Source: Acanthacorydalis orientalis (Eukaryota; Arthropoda; Insecta; Megaloptera; Corydalidae). From it: a stretch of 64,000 nucleotides of DNA. Below the pieces are notes generated by a model, which worked only from the letters and a program-made list of their open reading frames with translations, was not told the DNA's origin and did no database searches. Below are positions 1 to 11,607 of the stretch, in pieces. Position 1 is the first letter of the stretch. Every line of letters begins with the position of its first letter. The stretch covers positions 24,380,106-24,444,105 of the forward strand of contig CM068316.1 in NCBI GenBank assembly GCA_034766995.1, in the 5' to 3' direction. Made by a program: the position numbers and the translations under genes.

Positions 1-93
<93 letters not shown>
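1..93. repeat. (TA)n microsatellite
   Basis: The window opens inside an alternating TA tract with a few TAC and TATG interruptions. Its true left end lies outside the window. Confidence 0.95.
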
Positions 94-94
<1 letters not shown>

Positions 95-236
95 GCAAAT
101 TAACATATCTTATTAAACCTATAAAGTAAATACATATTAATAGAATTATTATTCATGTAAAATATATTAAATTATTTTAAATCTTTTTTGACTTTTTTAG
201 AAAAATAATAGAAGATATATAACATATTTAGATATA

Positions 237-1550
237 CGAGGGCAATTTGGAAAGTTCGCAGCTTAACTATGAAATAAACTTGTATTTTTAAATTACTTTT
301 ATTTTCCAATATGGTCCACCTGGACTTCAATGCACTTCATCCAACGATGCTCCACAGTACTTTTATGCAATCCTAGAAATCCTTTTCTTGGAGGTTCTTA
401 AAATAGCGATTCACCTTTGCTATCAGTTCGTCATCTGACGAAAATCGTCTACCGCCAAGGATTTTTTTAAGTTTTGGGAACAGATAGAAATCTGAGGACG
501 CCAAATCTGGTGAATAAGTTGATTGGGGTAGCAATTACTTCAATTCAGCGAGTTTTTCTATGGATACAACACTTATATGGGGACGTGCATTGTCCTGATA
601 GAAAATGATTTTTTCTTTGATATCTCTGGTCTTTTCTCATGAATTGTTTGATCGAGTCGATCCAAACATTTAGAATAATACTCTCCCGTTATCGTCTGAT
701 TCTTTAGAAGATAGTCAATTAACCGGATCTCTTTAACATCCCAAAAAATTGAAGCCAAAACTTTTTCAGCGGATAAACTCATTTTACTTTTTTGATGGCG
801 GAGAATAACCATGCTTCCAATGCTTCGATCATTGTACTGAATTTGGTGTGTAATGGTAAATTCAAGTCTCATCTGTAGTTACAAATCGCATGATAGTCAG
901 TCGTATCCCTCTTAAATCGATCAAAACAGTTTTGGAAAATTTGTACTCGAATGCGTTTATGATCAGTTGTCAACAAACGCGGCATCCATCTTGCCGATAG
1001 TTTTTTCATACCTAACTTTTCAGTTAGGATGTAATAAACGCGCTCATCTAAGATACACATAACCTTAGAAATTTCGGACACCTTCAATTGCCCATCCTGT
1101 AAGACAATATTGTGCACTTTGTGAATGATTTCTTCTGTCGTTGCAGTTTTCGGACATCCACTACTCGGATTAGCTTCTAAGCTTGTACAGCCACATTTAA
1201 ATTCAGCTGTCCACTTCTTCACGTTTGTATACGAAGGTGCACTATCACCAAGTATATTTTTCATCTCATTAAAGATTTCTGTTGGCGTTGGGCATTTTTT
1301 GAGAGAAAAACTTTATCACCGCACGATTTTCAACTTTATCCATTTCAACAACGGCACAAAAAGAACTTTATTTAAATTGATGTTTACAGCAAATTGCTTG
1401 ACACATTAATTATTAACATTGGGGTTGTGTATAAGATAGATATCGCTTTGTAATGCGCTACAAATATTTAAAATATTTGCGTCACTTATATAATATGTTA
1501 AGCCACAAACTCACCCTAAAAATCAAAAAAAAGTCCTAAAATCACTCTCG
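237..1550 (-). mobile_element. Irritans-like mariner, full length but decayed
   Basis: This is a nearly complete Tc1/mariner DNA transposon read on the minus strand. The terminal inverted repeat is CGAGGGCAATTTGG at 237, with a degenerate partner ending at 1550. TA lies on both sides (235-236 and 1551-1552), as expected for mariner insertion. Translated pieces match the family in order: a start MDKVENRAVIKFF near 1348; a helix-turn-helix part with GDSAPSYTNVKKW and KKLSARWMPRLLT (869-1264); the first catalytic Asp in FVTTDET near 885, where the following Trp codon is now a stop; ASIFWD and LIDYL (573-872); the second Asp in YQDNARPH near 580; and a C-terminal part with HRWMKCIE near 330. A one-base frameshift near 1285 and several stops make it a pseudogene. 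The C-terminal half and right terminus resemble the 18673-19197 fragment, so the family has at least two copies here. Family assignment is firm; the irritans subfamily is an inference. Confidence 0.9.
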
Positions 1551-1887
1551 TATATTAAAACTAAAATAAATTTATGTTGTTATTTTAAATTATACAATGT
1601 ATTGTTTATTAATATAATTACATTTTCTTTTTAAACAAAAATCGAGGATATATTATAGTTCTAAAAAACCTAAATTTCTAATTTATGAACAATTTTTCAA
1701 ATTATAGCAGTACTCATTCCCATTTATCACAAGAGTTAATATCATTATTATTAATTTTATCTGTCACAAAAACAATTTTTTTTCTGCAAGAATCACAAAC
1801 AATCTAATACTTAATTTGTTTCTACAAAACCCAGTCATACTTAAATATTAAGTATGGATGGAAAATTAAATAATCACATTTGAAGAA
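1551..1887. other. AT-rich spacer
   Basis: No coding or structural signal is visible here. Confidence 0.6.
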
Positions 1888-1899
1888 TCTATCTATCTA

Positions 1900-1952
<53 letters not shown>
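1888..1952. repeat. Compound (TATC)n(TA)n microsatellite
   Basis: A short TATC run passes directly into a TA run. The same compound order recurs at 6631, 10462 and 43061. Confidence 0.95.
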
Positions 1953-1956
<4 letters not shown>

Positions 1957-1986
1957 AAATTATTTAGAGACTTTCAAAAGTGTTAA

Positions 1987-2262
1987 CCCTTTAAAGCCGA
2001 ACGTGGATCTATAAATTCATTGATGTTTTCCAAAAAAACTATGGTCTCAGAACTCTATCTTTTGGATGATATATTTAAAGGTCAATTATCTCTTTCTAAT
2101 GAGACTCTTTCATTAAAAAAAATTACAGTGGTCCAAATATCAAAAAAATCGGCTTTAAAAATTGTGAACTTGAGAATTGAGTTAAAATTGTTTTTCAAAA
2201 AGTTCAGTATTGGAAGAAAGCAAATAAAAAATTTCGAGACTACATCCAGATACAAGACATAA
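1987..2262 (+). mobile_element. piggyBac-like 5' end, copy 1
   Basis: The sequence follows TTAA at 1983-1986 and begins CCCTTTAAAGCCGAACG. TTAA followed by CCYTTT is the usual start of piggyBac-superfamily elements. About 270 bases resemble the sequence after TTAA at 50208-50211, including the shared stretch ACTATGGTCTCAGA and TATCTTTTGGAT. The 50-kb copy is followed by a piggyBac transposase C-terminal relic, which is why both are assigned here. An 80-codon open frame starts at 2020; its first 20 codons are partly conserved in the other copy, but it matches no protein I know and is probably terminal non-coding DNA. No right end is found near this copy. Confidence 0.5.
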
Positions 2263-2981
2263 CCGATTTAAAACCATTTTATGGAAACTTAATTGTTTCA
2301 ACATTTTTCACATTCAATAGTAATGCCATTTCTGCACATTTTCAATTGTAATCAATTTTTCCGCTTCTAATTATATGTTTTCAATCAAGAGATCTATGTT
2401 TCCTCGAATATTATCAACGATTTTCTATGATATATCAGAAGATATGAAAATTCTAATAGGTAATCTGAATTAACATATTTTTCTTGTAACAGATAAATTT
2501 TCAATTTTTATTTTGTTTACAATAAAGGAATATTCAATTATTCGAAAAATGTTTGTTAAGGAATTTTAGTACCCTTTCCACCTTCCCGGCTTCAGAAGTT
2601 TAATGCAACGTCTATATTAAAAAAAATCTCAAAACCTAGATTTTAATTTTAATTATTACATTTTCTTCCAAAAACCTTATTTTAATTAAAAATATAATCA
2701 CATAGGAATAACTTATTTATCGATAGCTTTTTATAAATTTCTTCCGAAATTTTCAGTACTTATTTCAATTGTCAGTTTTCAGGCTTATCATGTGTACATT
2801 TTAACCAGCTTCTGTTATCTTATTAAATTTAAAACTTTAATTTATTTCCTTAATTAAAATGAAATAAGAATTTATCTAGAATGTTTCTTATTCATTATCA
2901 TGCTTTTTGCTATAGTTTTATTAAGTTTGACAGAAATCATGTCTTAAAAAATAGTTATTTTACTAATTTCAAACATATATA

Positions 2982-3013
<32 letters not shown>

Positions 3014-3949
3014 TATATTATATATATATATATATTTAATTTATTTCAGCATATATATTTATGAGATCATAATTCAAAATATCCGAATAATAATTCAAAT
3101 CTGCTATTAAAAATATGATAGAAATATATAAATTTTTAATTTTTGCTAATAATATTTCATTTAATATGAATAAAAAATATTAACTCGTTAAGTACTCTTC
3201 CCACAATATATTAATCTATGATTAAAAATCGATTTCTGTGTGCGTACATATTTATTTAGATCAAATATGAATGAAATTTATTTTTTCAATGTCAGACACA
3301 TTCTTTTACTAGATTGTATCAAACATTTCGTTAAAATTAAAAAGTATATAAATAATAGTTTTTTTCATTTTACAATAATTATGTTCTCTTTGCTAAATAT
3401 CAAAAAAATGTCATTTATTTGTGACCTTATTTTGAAAAAATAAAGTAATTATAGCATTAATGTAATTTTTGGCTTTTAAAAATAATTTGTCATCGTCCAT
3501 CTACAGTCGATGCGATGTTCCGTGTTCATATAAAAAAATGTCAAATAAGTTACATTAAAAAAAATCAATAACAGTTATACAATACTTCTATTATAATTTT
3601 TACTATTGTACAATACAACAAACCAATGTACTTAAAAATATATTTTATAGTTAAAAGTATATTTTTATTTTTATGTTAGATAATGTTAAGAATAAATAAA
3701 ACTTATACATTTTTAATATTTTAAATAATCAGTAAAACATAGTCAATATATGATTTTTCTTTAAAATAATAAACTGGATATTTATTGAATTCATTACCAA
3801 ATTCTATATTTAGGAAAGAAAAAAAAATAAAACGCCACGAATATATAATTCATTTCAACTTATTTCATTCATTGAAAGGTGTACATAAGAAAATGTAGTC
3901 ACAATAACATTGCATCAAACCTGGGGTCGATACTTTATACGTTAGCATC
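2263..3949. other. AT-rich DNA without recognisable genes
   Basis: A broken TA tract lies at about 2975-3035. A 67-codon open frame at 3240-3443 looks like chance in AT-rich DNA. From about 3840 the sequence becomes less AT-rich and leads into the open stretch at 3951. Confidence 0.5.
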
Positions 3950-3950
3950 A

Positions 3951-4172
3951 ATAGAGCTACCGTTCATTCAAAATTGAGGAAATTCTTTTCTTATTGACCG
4001 TAGGAGACCGTAGAGAACGAGTTTTATTCAACGTTCTGCGAAAGTCCACAACGAACTGTAAGTCCTCCCAAATGTGTGTGGACAATGATGTGGTGGACTT
4101 CGACACATTGATATTTTTTCTAGATCAACTTTACTACTCTAATCTAACTTCTTTTCACGTGTCCCAAATATG
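3951..4172 (+). other. Unassigned open stretch in a less AT-rich island
   Basis: About 73 codons are open after an in-frame TAG ending near 3950 and before TGA near 4172. There is no early ATG. Base composition differs from the surroundings, with words such as GACCGTAGGAGACCGTAGAG. A donor-like ACT|GTAAGT occurs near 4061. The translation matches no family I recognise on either strand. It could be an exon, an old transposon piece or chance. Confidence 0.25.
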
Positions 4173-5039
4173 ATTTATTTAGTACTCGTTACGTTTTCGA
4201 CCTGAATGTAATCGCTTCATTGACACATTTCCTTAGCGCAGTATCAATATAAACGTTTGCATGCACTTAATTTATTTATAGAAGTATATGAAATTTAATA
4301 AGAAATTAAAATAATTTTATTCACAAGGACAAATTGAAAACACAAATTAAGTGAATCAGTTTTAAATAATTAATGAAAATTATAAAAAAATATATAATAA
4401 GAATGAAATTTTATTTTTATGTTTGTAACCCTATGTACAAAGTTATGTATGACCAACATCTTGCAAACACAATATTTTGCAAAGTAAAGCTAATATTTTT
4501 TATTTGAAAAGTTTGTATTCTAATGTAAAAAAAATAATTTTAACATATTATACTTAAAAGTGACCATAAAACCTATTAAATATTTCATATATATTTAATT
4601 TAATTAATTTTATAAACTTATTTAATTAAATATTATTTTAATACGATTAATTATGGTTTAAATCGCGTAACTTATTTAAAATATACCTAAACATCAATTA
4701 AAACAAACTGATAACATAAACCGTATTTAAAAGAAAATTGATTATAAAGAATTTTTATTATAAAAGAGTATTCTTTTTAAAACATTAAATTTTTTTAAAA
4801 AAATCTATCTTACTTTCAGAATATATTAGATATATAATATCCTACACAAGTTACCAAAAAATCTAAATTTAGTATTATTTACACATTATAAATAGTAAAA
4901 AAAATTGTATGTGACATAATACACGATTATTTCAAATAAATTTATTAATATTATTTCTTATTTTGAGAGTAAATTCAAATATAAAAGTGCTATAATTTTA
5001 ACTTGACAAAACAAATATTTACATGTAGGTAACGATATT

Positions 5040-5040
<1 letters not shown>
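4173..5040. other. AT-rich spacer
   Basis: No supported feature. Confidence 0.6.
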
Positions 5041-5076
<36 letters not shown>

Positions 5077-5106
5077 TCGTATATATATATATATATATAT
5101 ATACTC

Positions 5107-5141
<35 letters not shown>

Positions 5142-5162
5142 TACGAAGATATATATATATAT

Positions 5163-5207
<45 letters not shown>

Positions 5208-5263
5208 CATAAATAAATAAATATATATATATATATATATATATATGCATGTATGTATATATG
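5041..5263. repeat. Interrupted (TA)n array with CGTA and GATA variants
   Basis: Over 200 bases of alternating TA are interrupted by ACTCGTA, ATAGATACGAAG, TACATA and AAATAAATAAA. Open frames here are only Tyr-Ile repeats and are not genes. Confidence 0.95.
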
Positions 5264-6050
5264 AATAATTCATATTAGTATATGAATAAAAAACCTAATT
5301 CTTATTCATATTTAAATATTATTTTTAATTTCTACTTAAATAATTATAAGTATTAATTTTATAAAAATTATAAATTTTTAGTCTTATTAATTACAATATT
5401 CAATATCTTTTTTGGAGTGTGCAACGTGAAAATATTATAATAATACAATATGCTTCATAAAATGGCAGATTTGTTTTCTATGAAAAATGAGTTAAAAGAA
5501 AAACACAAACGAGTCCCAAAGATAGAAGGAAAAAATCAATATAAAAATCTATACATTTTTGAATAAATATAGAAGTCTGTGATACTTTTATTACTTTACA
5601 CAGCCCAATGATCAAATATCCCAAATATTTTTCAATTTTTATTTATTTATCTACAACCCTATAGTGAATTTTAATCATATTTATTAAAAAATACTTGAAA
5701 CGAACAAACAAAACATTTTGAAACAATAAATTTAATCTACATTTTTTTAAATTATACTTAAAAATACATTCTTCCATGAAATTGAGTAGAAAAATAATAA
5801 AATTCAAGTTATAATTACTCTTAATCTATATAATATTCATTAAATTTATCTGTACCATTTTTAAATGAAGTACTTTAAAATGGATAATAGGATAATATTA
5901 TACAGCATACGTTTTGACAAGAATATATTAAAATTGATTCTACTTTATATATATATATATATATAATTTAGTCTTCCACATGCATGTATAAAAAAATATG
6001 ATTTTTTTTAATTTTTGCGATTTTTTTATAATGTCGTATGTAAAATCATC

Positions 6051-6052
<2 letters not shown>
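5264..6052. other. AT-rich spacer
   Basis: Contains a short TA run at about 5947-5966 and nothing else that can be supported. Confidence 0.6.
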
Positions 6053-6127
<75 letters not shown>

Positions 6128-6145
6128 CACATGTATATTTATATA
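6053..6145. repeat. Compound (TA)n(TG)n microsatellite
   Basis: A TA run is followed by TG repeats and TATGTG units. Confidence 0.95.
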
Positions 6146-6247
6146 TAATTTAATTATTGTTACTTACTGTATAATTACATATTGCTTGTATCTAGTTTCT
6201 TTTTCATTACACTAAAATTAGAAATGAATGAAATTGTTTGAAAAATG

Positions 6248-6249
<2 letters not shown>

Positions 6250-6333
<84 letters not shown>
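6250..6333. repeat. (TA)n microsatellite
   Basis: Long alternating TA with one TATG interruption. The stretch 6334-6630 after it is plain AT-rich DNA. Confidence 0.95.
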
Positions 6334-6630
6334 TGATTTGTTGTTGTAACTACAATATTCATTATTACCGATGAATATGACGAAGACATGACGTAACGAA
6401 AATAACAGAAACGATATTAATTATTACTTGTATCCGTTTTAATAGCATTTTGTTTCTAAATGACTGACATCGTACTTAGTAGTTGATTTCGACTGTTAAC
6501 TTAAGTGATTTCAACTCTGTTAAGTAATCTATTAGCTATACAAACATTTTGTCTATACAATAAATAAAAAAATAACACAACACATAAATTTTAAATAAAC
6601 ATCTTTACCTATATGTACATGAACATTGAT

Positions 6631-6649
6631 CTATCTATCTATCTATCTA

Positions 6650-6702
<53 letters not shown>

Positions 6703-6705
6703 GTA

Positions 6706-6787
<82 letters not shown>
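6631..6787. repeat. Compound (TATC)n(TA)n microsatellite
   Basis: TATC units, then a long TA tract with TATG interruptions. It ends exactly where the palindromic MITE begins. Confidence 0.95.
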
Positions 6788-6789
<2 letters not shown>

Positions 6790-6990
6790 AGATTCAATTT
6801 AAGGTTACACATGAAAGTATTAAAAAGGGACGGAGGGATTAAGAAAAGTTGTCGTATTTTTTATTTAGTATTTAATTTAATTCAATACTAAAATATAATT
6901 GAACTAAAAATCTAACTGGGTGATAACTTGTTTTTTTTAATTTTTTCGTTTTTTTTAATACTTTCGTGTGGAAACATAAATAGAATCGCC
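6788..6990. mobile_element. Palindromic MITE, copy A
   Basis: A 203-bp foldback element. The left end GGAGATTCAATTTAAGG and the right end ATAGAATCGCC are inverted repeats of each other. The similarity continues inward through CACATGAAAGTATTAAAAA on the left and TTTTTTAATACTTTCGTGTG on the right, so nearly the whole element can fold on itself. It has no coding capacity. A long (TA)n tract abuts the left end and AATATATATT follows the right end, consistent with TA target choice. Related copies lie at 31343, 36268 and 53635. Confidence 0.8.
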
Positions 6991-7049
6991 AATATATATT
7001 AAGTCATTAAATATGAAATATCCGATTTCTAATCATAAATTTAGTTTAT

Positions 7050-8100
7050 TGTATCTCAAAGAAGGAGCAGTACAATTCAATCAAAGTAGGCGTTTAAACT
7101 ATGGACATAGTTTTGCCATCTTAAAGGTAGCTTGTTTATGCCACCAACGAAGAAACCTGAGGAGCGAGTGGCTATGAAATCAAAAAAGACATTTTCCACA
7201 GCTTGTTGAGAAGTAAATATTTTTCCTTGCAAGAAGTGATTTAAAGTCTAGAAGAAGTGGTAGTCAGTTGGTGCAAGGTCTGGTGAATATGATGGATGAC
7301 AGAGAGTTTCCAAGTCCAGCTCCTGTAATTTGAACAGCGTTCTTTTGCGATATGTGGTCAAGCGTTGTCTTACAAGAGGATTGGCCTATCTCTATTCACT
7401 AATCTCGGCTACTTAATCGCAAGCATCCTCATCATTTCGTCCAATTGGTTGCAGTAGACATTTACCGTAATCGATTGACCAGGTTTCACGAAGCTGCAGT
7501 GGATAATACCCAGCACTGAAGTACCAAGCAGACACCATTAGCTGTTTTTAATGAATATCCAGTTTTGGATTGCGTTTCGATGCTTCAACTTTATCGAATC
7601 ACTGTGTCTAACGCTTGCGATTATCAAAAGGAATCCATTTTTCATTACACAATACGGTGTAGAAGTGGTTCGCCTTTATGACGTGGCAGCAAAGAAGGGC
7701 AAGCTTCGAAACAATTTCTCGTCTCACGCTCATTTAATTCATGCGGAACCCGTCTTTCCAGCAACTTTACCTAACCGCTTCGTGTCAAATGGTCCAATAT
7801 TGCTGGAATAGTAACGTCAAACATTACTGCTAATTCACGCGTAGTTTGAGATGAATTCGCTTCCACTACACTTTCAGCTCATCATTATCCACCTTTATCT
7901 CAGGTCGCCCACGTGGCACATTTTCAAGGTTAAAAATCACTTGAATGGAACTTATCAAACCATTGACGTACTGTACGTTCATTAACATTTTTCCCAAACA
8001 TTTTGTTTATATTTGGAACTGTCTGCGCTGCATTCGTTCCACGATGGAATTCATATTCGAAAATAACACGAATATTCGACTTATAACTATGGTTTCACTA
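7050..8100 (-). mobile_element. Mariner relic of a second type, near full length
   Basis: Minus-strand translation gives the successive landmarks of a mariner transposase. The N-terminal part contains EYEFHRGTNAAQT-like and NERTVRQWFDKF sequence near 7960-8070, followed by PRGRPEIKVDNDELK near 7880-7925. VPHELNER and RHKGEPLLHRIV lie near 7670-7760. The second catalytic Asp is in a DNA-PHIAKR region near 7355. YSPDLAPTDYHFF near 7280 carries the third Asp, and the chain ends LRWQNYVHSLNAYFD near 7090. Frameshifts and stops interrupt the frame. The first catalytic site reads NEKW in place of the expected DEKW after a small deletion, so the copy is dead. The ends were not resolved. The 86-codon plus-strand frame at 7551-7811 is a shadow. 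Confidence 0.85.
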
Positions 8101-8209
8101 TTGCCCTAAAAATTAATTTAATATTAAACACAAGCCAAAACGTGCGTTTAAAAGAATCAGGATTGTTATCTTAACACTAAAAAAAAACTTAAATGTTCAA
8201 TCAAAAATG

Positions 8210-8210
<1 letters not shown>

Positions 8211-8290
<80 letters not shown>
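8211..8290. repeat. (TA)n microsatellite
   Basis: Alternating TA with one TATACATA interruption. It lies just beyond the N-terminal side of the minus-strand mariner. Confidence 0.95.
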
Positions 8291-8292
<2 letters not shown>

Positions 8293-8611
8293 ATAAACAA
8301 ATCCCGAGTCCAATCAAAAACATAATTTTCTATATATTTATTTTAATAATTTTGTTACATCGAAATAAGAGACTTTCATATTTCTCTTTGTCTTCATTAT
8401 ATTGCACAATCATAAGAATTTGAAAATTAGAAACAAACTTCTAAATTAGAGAAATGGTTGTGAAATAATGATTATTTTATGACTGTTCCATTATCTTCAT
8501 GCTCGATATTTATTTCCATTTCTCATTTCTGTCTTATTTTTAATTTTTTGCATAAATGACCCAAAATAATACTATATTACCAATTGCAGTAAATTTCAAA
8601 AACAAGATAAA
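8291..8611. other. AT-rich spacer
   Basis: No supported feature. Confidence 0.6.
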
Positions 8612-8704
8612 TATTGAATGGATTGTATTTGTTACTTAACCTCTTATATTATATATATATATACGATAGCTTAGTAATATATGTAAAGTGTATATATATA
8701 TATG

Positions 8705-8740
<36 letters not shown>

Positions 8741-8758
8741 CTTAGTAATATAAGTAAA

Positions 8759-8812
<54 letters not shown>

Positions 8813-9087
8813 TTTACTTACACTGATGCATTGTTTAGTACCGTGTACATACATACGAGGTTAAGTAACGAATATAATTCTTTTATTAAAAGTAGATTAT
8901 AAAATAATCAATAATAGTAGCGGATCTACTGACGTTTTAAATCAATTTATGAATATAGAATGGATTGTATTTGTTACTTAACCTCTTATATATGTATACG
9001 ATAGCACAGTATCATCAGTAGATTCTGACATTATTAATGATACTTTTATAATCTATTTTTAATGATTCCTTTATAATATAACCTCTT
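8612..9087. repeat. Inverted and direct repeat cluster around TTACTTAACCTC
   Basis: The motif TTACTTAACCTC occurs on the plus strand near 8632 and 8971, each time inside a longer direct repeat (GAATGGATTGTATTTG precedes it), and on the minus strand near 8857. A second pair, 8858-8938 and about 9012-9087, is inverted at roughly 80 percent by eye; its best block contains TAGATTATAAAA and GATCTACTGA. Between 8646 and 8811 TA tracts carry two copies of TAGCTTAGTAATATA. The arrangement suggests a rearranged foldback element or nested insertions. No protein is encoded. Confidence 0.45.
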
Positions 9088-10200
9088 CTTCTTTTCTTTT
9101 GTAAGTATATTCCTTATAAATTTTGGTTGCGTTCTCTGTGTCTACTTCTTTTGTTTTTATAATTTTATTCATATCTAGAAATTGTATTTCCTCTATAAGT
9201 TTATTTTTACCTTTAACCCAATATAATATTTTGAAATGTGCTCATCGTTCTCTTCATCTCCACAGTAAATGCACATGTTACTTTTTTCTGTTTTTTTAAC
9301 TTCTCATTCCATAACCATGTTCTTTTTATTCCTTTCTGTAAAATTTTATAAATACCTTGTCATTTTTATAATATTCTAATATTAAATACCATACCAAGAT
9401 CTTCTCGATTCTATTTCATATAATAAATCTCGTATGCTTTTTGCTTCAAATTCTTTATTATTTTTTTTATATTTATATCATCTTGAATTATTTTGTTTAG
9501 GTTAGCGTCGTAAATTCTTTAATATTTTTTTAACCATTTAAAATTAATTTATTCTATGCACGAGCTCTATCCTATTTTCTTATCATTATCTTTTATACTA
9601 AGGTAATATACTCGTATTAGATAGAAATATATTCAATTCTTTTGACTTTATTTTTCCTCTTTGTAATATTGTTACAACTTTACTGGTTTCAAATATTTAT
9701 TTAAAATTTGCGTTTCACATGCTTCCATTTTATGTATGATTCTTTCAAACCTTAAATTTTTTATATTAAAAATAAATCGTTTTTCTATTACATTAAACAT
9801 TTTTTTAGCATACAAAATGGGATATTTTTTGCACATATATTCTAATGTTGCATATGCTAAGAATGCTTTTTAATTACATTTTACTACTAAGAATGGCTCT
9901 AACTCTACTTAATCATCATTTTTAATGTAAATTTAACTTTACTGTTGTGCTGAATATTTGTATACATTTACTACTTATTATCGAGTATTTGAATTTATTT
10001 ACTATTTTTATTGCATTACTATCATAGCGACAACTTTGTTTCCTCCTATTTTTATTCCTTCGACTACACATCATAATTTTAGATGTCTTTACATTAAATG
10101 TTATCTTTATAATAATCACAGTATTCTTTCAAGCTGTTATATATGTTCGCTAGAATTAAATTATTAATGTAGTCAGTAACATTATTTGTTTGTATATCAA
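9088..10200 (-). mobile_element. Decayed non-LTR retrotransposon, RT thumb to C-terminus
   Basis: Read on the minus strand, about 1.1 kb shows the order expected after the YADD motif of a non-LTR reverse transcriptase. FNVKTSKIMMCSRRNK, then IVNKFKYSIISS (9922-10119), corresponds to the usual NxxKTKIMVF ... EFKYLG region. A segment with FERIIHKME lies near 9740. A Cys-His segment, CIYCGDEENDEH, lies near 9215-9275, and a charged tail KEYTYKRKEEE ends near 9090. The frame is broken many times. The Cys-His C-terminal part resembles R1-like and related insect elements, but the clade is uncertain. The catalytic core and 5' end are absent or unrecognisable. Confidence 0.6.
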
Positions 10201-10461
10201 TATTTTTATTTTTGTTACCTATTCATGTTTCGGGCATGCATATCTATATTTTAAAAGAATTGAGCAGATCGATTATGAATAATGCAAAAAAAATCCGATA
10301 ACTAAATACCTTATCTCAATTTATTATTTGTAGTGACTTTTTCGGTCATGTTATTCCCTCCAGTCTTCGACAAAAATTTGTTTATATATTGCTTTTGAAG
10401 GTAGTAGTAGAATACAAAATCGAACAATCAATATGAATTTTTTTTCTTTAATAATAACTAC
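10201..10461. other. AT-rich spacer
   Basis: No supported feature. Confidence 0.55.
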
Positions 10462-10476
10462 CTATCTATCTATCTA

Positions 10477-10530
<54 letters not shown>

Positions 10531-10547
10531 TAGATAGATATATAGAT

Positions 10548-10604
<57 letters not shown>
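10462..10604. repeat. Compound (TATC)n(TA)n(TAGA)n array
   Basis: TATC units lead into TA, then TAGATAGA units, then TA again. The arrangement is nearly symmetrical on the two strands. Confidence 0.95.
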
Positions 10605-10608
<4 letters not shown>

Positions 10609-11516
10609 CCGATAATTATGACAGTATACATAGTCATATATTTTTCTTATTGAGATATTTAGACCTCTACGTTTGTGTGTAATAAAAAAATTTCTATTAT
10701 GTAAAAAAATATTTTCCAAAGTAGTTACTGTTATAATGTAAAATTTTATATAATTATGAATTTTTTACGAGTATCATGAAAAACAATGTCTTTTTTGATA
10801 TTTCATATGACTTAGATTATTTTCAAAATTTTTCAAACATCTTAAAAATGACATACAAAAAGTATTTCATTTTTATTCAAAAAAAAAAATTATAAACAAC
10901 AGTATTCACTTATTCTGTAATTATAATCATGTTAACTTAATTTAGAATAATACTAGAGATTTCTTCTTCTTAAATAACTGTATTTTCTTTTTGTGATGTT
11001 TTGAGTGTACGAAAATTTTCATAAAAAATTGGAGGAATGTACGGTAACAAATCCATTTTATCTTCATATTTTTCCTTTGTTAGTGTGTAGGCTACTCACA
11101 TTAAGTGGAAATAATTGAATTTTTTCTTATATTTTCAGCCTTTCTTTTTGGGTCAAAGATCTAAAATATGAAATTCTGCACTATCATCTAAAGATGGTTT
11201 ATAAAACATGATATGTGTTTAGAATTCTGATCTATTGTATTTTCAAGTTATAAACAGAGTCTCCGTTAATATTTGTTGTTGTCTCTGTAATTAAATTCTC
11301 TAGAAATTTTATTATCCGTTAGCAATATAATTGAGACCTATAAGCATAAACAAAAACAGAATTATATTTACCGAGCAACTTTACAAAATCATTAAACGGT
11401 TCATTTTTATCTTTTTTTCTAAATTCTTCTAGATTATTAAAATATAAATAATTGTTATATAAAATAAATCATAAAATCATTTATTCCAATTTTTTGACTT
11501 AGTCCAATATCATAAT
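10605..11516. other. AT-rich spacer
   Basis: Minus-strand translation of 10950-11460 contains runs that look faintly protein-like, such as LEEFRKKDKNEPFNDFVKLL near 11370-11430, but with frequent stops and no recognisable family. It may be an eroded transposon. Confidence 0.4.
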
Positions 11517-11546
11517 TACCTATATATGTGTATATATATATACAGA

Positions 11547-11605
<59 letters not shown>
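11517..11605. repeat. (TA)n microsatellite
   Basis: TA tracts separated by GTG and CAGATC interruptions. Confidence 0.9.

Positions 11606-11607
<2 letters not shown>

Noticed and set aside
2020..2262. An 80-codon frame as a host gene
   Set aside because: The region is repeated at 50 kb after TTAA with a different downstream frame, so it is better explained as transposon terminal sequence.
5019..5273. Open frames made of Tyr-Ile repeats, here and in every other TA tract
   Set aside because: They are translations of (TA)n in the phase without stops, on both strands at once, and have no independent coding signal.
7551..7811. An 86-codon plus-strand frame
   Set aside because: It is antisense to the mariner relic at 7050-8100.
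10950..11460. Faint protein-like runs on the minus strand
   Set aside because: Stops are frequent and no motif order of any known family could be followed.
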